A DNA stretch of 7,970 bases from Chloroflexota bacterium (GTDB taxonomy: Bacteria; Chloroflexota; Limnocylindria; Limnocylindrales; CSP1-4), in assembly GCA_021812735.1 (NCBI GenBank), contig JAKAMV010000444.1:1-7970 (forward strand), given 5' to 3'. Each line of letters begins with the position of its first letter. Position 1 is the first letter of the stretch. Below are positions 5,951-7,970 of the stretch, one piece after another. The notes beneath the pieces are model-generated. The model was not told the DNA's origin. It worked only from the letters and a program-made list of their open reading frames with translations, and did not search any database. The position numbers and the translations under genes were made by a program.

Positions 5951-6703
5951 TTGTCCGCCTTCGAGGTGCTGCCGGCGATCGATCTGGAGGGCGGCCGCGT
6001 CGTCCGCCTGAAGCAGGGAGACTTCGCCCGCGAGACGGTCTACGAGACCGACCCGGTGCGCGTGGCCCGCTCATTCGCCGATGCCGGGGCCGGGTGGCTC
6101 CACGTCGTCGACCTCGACGGAGCGCGAGCGGGGGAGCCGAAGCAGCTGCAGCTGGTGGCCGAGATCGTCGCCGAGGTGCACGGACGCGTCCGCGTCGAGG
6201 TCGGCGGGGGACTGCGCACGGTCGAGGACGTGGCGGGCGCGCTCGGCGCGGGAGCGAGCCGCGTGGCGGTCGGGACGGCGGTGCTGCGGGACCCTGAGTT
6301 CGCCCTGGGTCTGGTGGCGCGCTACGGACCGGCGAGGATCGCCGGCTCGCTCGACATTCGGGACGGCATGGCGCTGGGCGACGGCTGGCGGCCGGGGGCG
6401 GCCGGCGTTCCCGCGGCGGATGCCCTGCTGTCGCTCTCCGCCGCCGGGATCGACACCTTCGCTGTCACGGCCATCGACCGCGACGGGATGATGGGCGGTC
6501 CGGACCTCGCGCTCCTGCGCTCGCTCGTCCGCCTGGGGCGCGGGCGCATCATCGCCTCGGGCGGCATCTCGTCACTCGAGGACATCCTCGCGGTGCAGGC
6601 GGCCGGATGCGGCGGCGCGATCATCGGGAAGGCACTGTACGAGGGGCGGGTCACCATCCGCGAGATCGTCACGGCCATCGAGGGACGGGACCTGCCCCAC
6701 TGA
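5951..6703 (+). CDS. hisA: ProFAR isomerase HisA
   Basis: 250 residues from a TTG start. It is a (beta/alpha)8 barrel performing the Amadori rearrangement of ProFAR to PRFAR, the substrate of HisH/HisF. Catalytic acids are Asp11 in VLPAIDLEGG and Asp135 in GSLDIRDG, with Thr173 in AVTAIDRDGMMGG. Phosphate-binding glycine loops are EVGGGLRT (83-90) and ASGGISS (202-208). An upstream in-frame GTG (5936) would place the ribosome site inside the gene, so TTG is chosen; the protein then starts MSAFEVLPAID, the normal distance before the first strand. The sequence resembles ordinary HisA, and nothing points clearly to the actinobacterial dual-function PriA. It is transcribed away from the other his genes and shares their control region, which is unusual because hisA commonly sits between hisH and hisF. 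Confidence 0.95.
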   Translation: MSAFEVLPAIDLEGGRVVRLKQGDFARETVYETDPVRVARSFADAGAGWLHVVDLDGARAGEPKQLQLVAEIVAEVHGRVRVEVGGGLRTVEDVAGALGAGASRVAVGTAVLRDPEFALGLVARYGPARIAGSLDIRDGMALGDGWRPGAAGVPAADALLSLSAAGIDTFAVTAIDRDGMMGGPDLALLRSLVRLGRGRIIASGGISSLEDILAVQAAGCGGAIIGKALYEGRVTIREIVTAIEGRDLPH

Positions 6704-6737
6704 CGCCCGGGCGCACGCGCGCGTCGGGACGGGCAGC

Positions 6738-6768
6738 GGCCGCGGCGCCGGCCGCCGGTGCCGCGGCC
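6738..6768. terminator. GC-rich inverted repeat between convergent hisA and EF-G genes
   Basis: Bases 6738-6752 and 6754-6768 are near-perfect inverted arms, pairing at 15 positions with one G-T wobble (6747/6759). A realistic hairpin would have about 13 pairs and a 5-nt loop. It lies in the 80-bp gap between two converging stop codons, where a bidirectional terminator is expected. There is no T tract on either side, so it is not a classical intrinsic terminator; it could stabilise 3' ends or support factor-dependent termination. Inverted repeats also arise by chance in DNA this GC-rich. Confidence 0.4.
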
Positions 6769-6783
6769 TGTCGGAGACCTGCG

Positions 6784-7970
6784 TCAGTGGCCCTCGTCCT
6801 TGTGGTCCTTCTTGCTCGCCTCGATGATCTTCTCGGCGAGGTTGCCCGGGACGTCCTCGTAGTGGTCGAGGGTCGAGGCGAACGTCCCGCGGCCGCCGGT
6901 GAGTGACCGCAGCTCCGTGGCGTAGGAGAAGAGCTCCGCCTGGGGGACATGCGCCGAGATGACCTGCATCCCGTCCGCGGTGTCCATGCCCAGCACCCGG
7001 CCGCGCCGCCCGTTGAGGTCGCGGTTGACCTCGCCCATGTACTGCTCCGGGATGTGGATCTCGACCGCCATGATCGGCTCGAGCAGCACCGGTTTGGACT
7101 GCATCACGCCGTCCTTGAGCGCCATCGAGGCGGCGAGCTTGAACGAGAGCTCGTTGGAATCCACGGGGTGGAACGAGCCGTCGTACAGCGTGGCCTTGAA
7201 GTCGTCCAGCGGAAAGCCGGCGAGGACGCCCTCGGCCGCCGTCTCGCGGATGCCCTTCTCGATGCCCGGGAAGAAGCCCTTGGGGACGGACCCGCCCACG
7301 ACGCGCTCGGCGAATTCCACGCCGGCGCCCGGGTTCGGCTCGAGCTCGATCCACACGTCGCCGAACATGCCGTGGCCGCCGGTCTGCTTCTTGTAGCGGC
7401 CGTGGACCTGGGCCTTGCCGCGGATCGTCTCGCGGTAGGCGACCGTCGGCGTCCGCGTGGCGATGGCGGCGCCGAACTTTCGCTTGAGCCGCTCGCAGAT
7501 CACCGCGACGTGCGCCTCGCCGACGGCGCGCAGGATCTGCTCGCCCGTCGCAGAGCGCTCCACGCGGGCGGTCGGCTCCTCCTCCAGCATCCGCTGGAGC
7601 GCCGGGCCCATCTTGTCGAGGTCGGCCTTGGAGACCGGGTCGATCGCGACCTGCAGCGTCGGGTCCGGGAACTCCATGCTGCCCAGCGTCAGGGCCACAT
7701 CGCGCGAGGTGAGGGTGTCGCCGGTCTCGGTGACGCCCAGCTTCGCGATCGCGCCGATCTCGCCTGCGCGAAGCTCGCCGGCCGGCTCCTGCTCCTTCCC
7801 GTGGAGGTAGAGCAGCTGGCCGATCCGCTCGTCCTCGCCCTTGGAGCTGTTGAACACGGGGCTCTGGCTCTTGAGGGTGCCGGCGAGCACGCGCAGGTAC
7901 GTCAGGCGGCCGACGAACGGGTCGGCGGCGGTCTTGAACACCCGCACCAGGAGCTGCTCGCTGGTGGCGT
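6784..7970 (-). CDS. fusA: Elongation factor G-type translational GTPase, domains II-V (5' truncated)
   Basis: About 395 C-terminal codons; the frame stays open to the window edge, where the first complete codons read ATSEQLLVRVF. The visible order is that of EF-G. Domain II is DPFVGRLTYLRVLAGTLKSQSPVFN with KGEDERIGQL. Domain III contains GEAHVAVICERLKRKFG. Domain IV contains QTGGHGMFGDVWIELEP, GGSVPKGFFPGIEKGI and the FHPVDSNELSFKLAAS loop. Domain V runs from PVLLEPIMAVEIHIPEQYMG to RGTFASTLDHYEDVP. The nucleotide-binding G domain lies off the right edge. Several positions differ from the main translocase: KGEDERIGQL, GEAH for the usual GELH, and GHGMFGDVW for the usual GRGQYGHV. These look like the EF-G-like paralogue group (EF-G2). 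The protein ends in a Lys/Asp/His-rich tail. It converges on hisA and is functionally unrelated. Confidence 0.9.
   Translation of the reverse strand, partial: ATSEQLLVRVFKTAADPFVGRLTYLRVLAGTLKSQSPVFNSSKGEDERIGQLLYLHGKEQEPAGELRAGEIGAIAKLGVTETGDTLTSRDVALTLGSMEFPDPTLQVAIDPVSKADLDKMGPALQRMLEEEPTARVERSATGEQILRAVGEAHVAVICERLKRKFGAAIATRTPTVAYRETIRGKAQVHGRYKKQTGGHGMFGDVWIELEPNPGAGVEFAERVVGGSVPKGFFPGIEKGIRETAAEGVLAGFPLDDFKATLYDGSFHPVDSNELSFKLAASMALKDGVMQSKPVLLEPIMAVEIHIPEQYMGEVNRDLNGRRGRVLGMDTADGMQVISAHVPQAELFSYATELRSLTGGRGTFASTLDHYEDVPGNLAEKIIEASKKDHKDEGH

Noticed and set aside
5571..6074. Minus-strand open frame across the divergent promoter region
   Set aside because: It is a Ser/Arg/Pro-rich shadow of the TrpR-like gene in another frame, with no motif, and it would run through the start of hisA.
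5951..6703. hisA as actinobacterial PriA (dual HisA/TrpF enzyme)
   Set aside because: The sequence resembles ordinary HisA (PAIDL start, VGGGLR loop) and nothing specific to PriA is visible; the absence of trpF elsewhere cannot be judged here.
6704..6713. 10-bp palindrome CGCCCGGGCG just after the hisA stop
   Set aside because: Short perfect GC palindromes are expected by chance at this base composition, and it has no loop to form a terminator hairpin.

Overview
The window comes from a very GC-rich bacterial chromosome, clearly above 65% G+C by eye. Nearly all of it is one compact histidine biosynthesis locus. There is no sign of phage, insertion sequences, CRISPR arrays or structural RNA genes. 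GC content, gene order and a YerC-type TrpR-family gene at the head of the operon suggest a high-GC Terrabacteria lineage. A Chloroflexota-like organism is my best guess, but this is weak inference from gene content.

Layout from left to right. Positions 1-264 (+) hold the C-terminal end of tyrosyl-tRNA synthetase, its S4 RNA-binding domain. Converging on it is a long minus-strand operon, read from about 5850 down to 297: a TrpR-family regulator (yerC-like), then hisG, hisC, hisB, hisH, hisF, hisIE and a small VOC/glyoxalase-fold protein. Four of the seven junctions are 4-bp start/stop overlaps, one is direct abutment, and the other two gaps are 13 and 16 bp, so the set is surely co-transcribed and probably translationally coupled. 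hisA (5951-6703, +) is transcribed divergently from the operon across a gap of about 100 bp. That gap holds a striking 8-bp-periodic repeat tract and plausible promoters in both directions. A GC-rich inverted repeat then separates hisA from a convergent, truncated elongation factor G-type gene (6784-7970, -) that runs off the right edge.

Together the genes encode HisG (step 1), HisE and HisI (steps 2 and 3, fused), HisA (step 4), HisH/HisF (step 5), HisB (step 6) and HisC (step 7). No histidinol dehydrogenase (HisD) or recognised histidinol-phosphate phosphatase is present, so these last steps must be encoded elsewhere. Metal ligands and catalytic residues look intact in all the pathway enzymes. 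HisG is the long form with a C-terminal regulatory domain, so histidine feedback inhibition is expected. The local TrpR-fold protein beside an 8-bp-periodic tract suggests additional transcriptional control.

I found no wholly new system. The points most worth a second look are the periodic tract as a tandem operator for the TrpR-like protein, and the VOC protein translationally attached to the end of the his operon.
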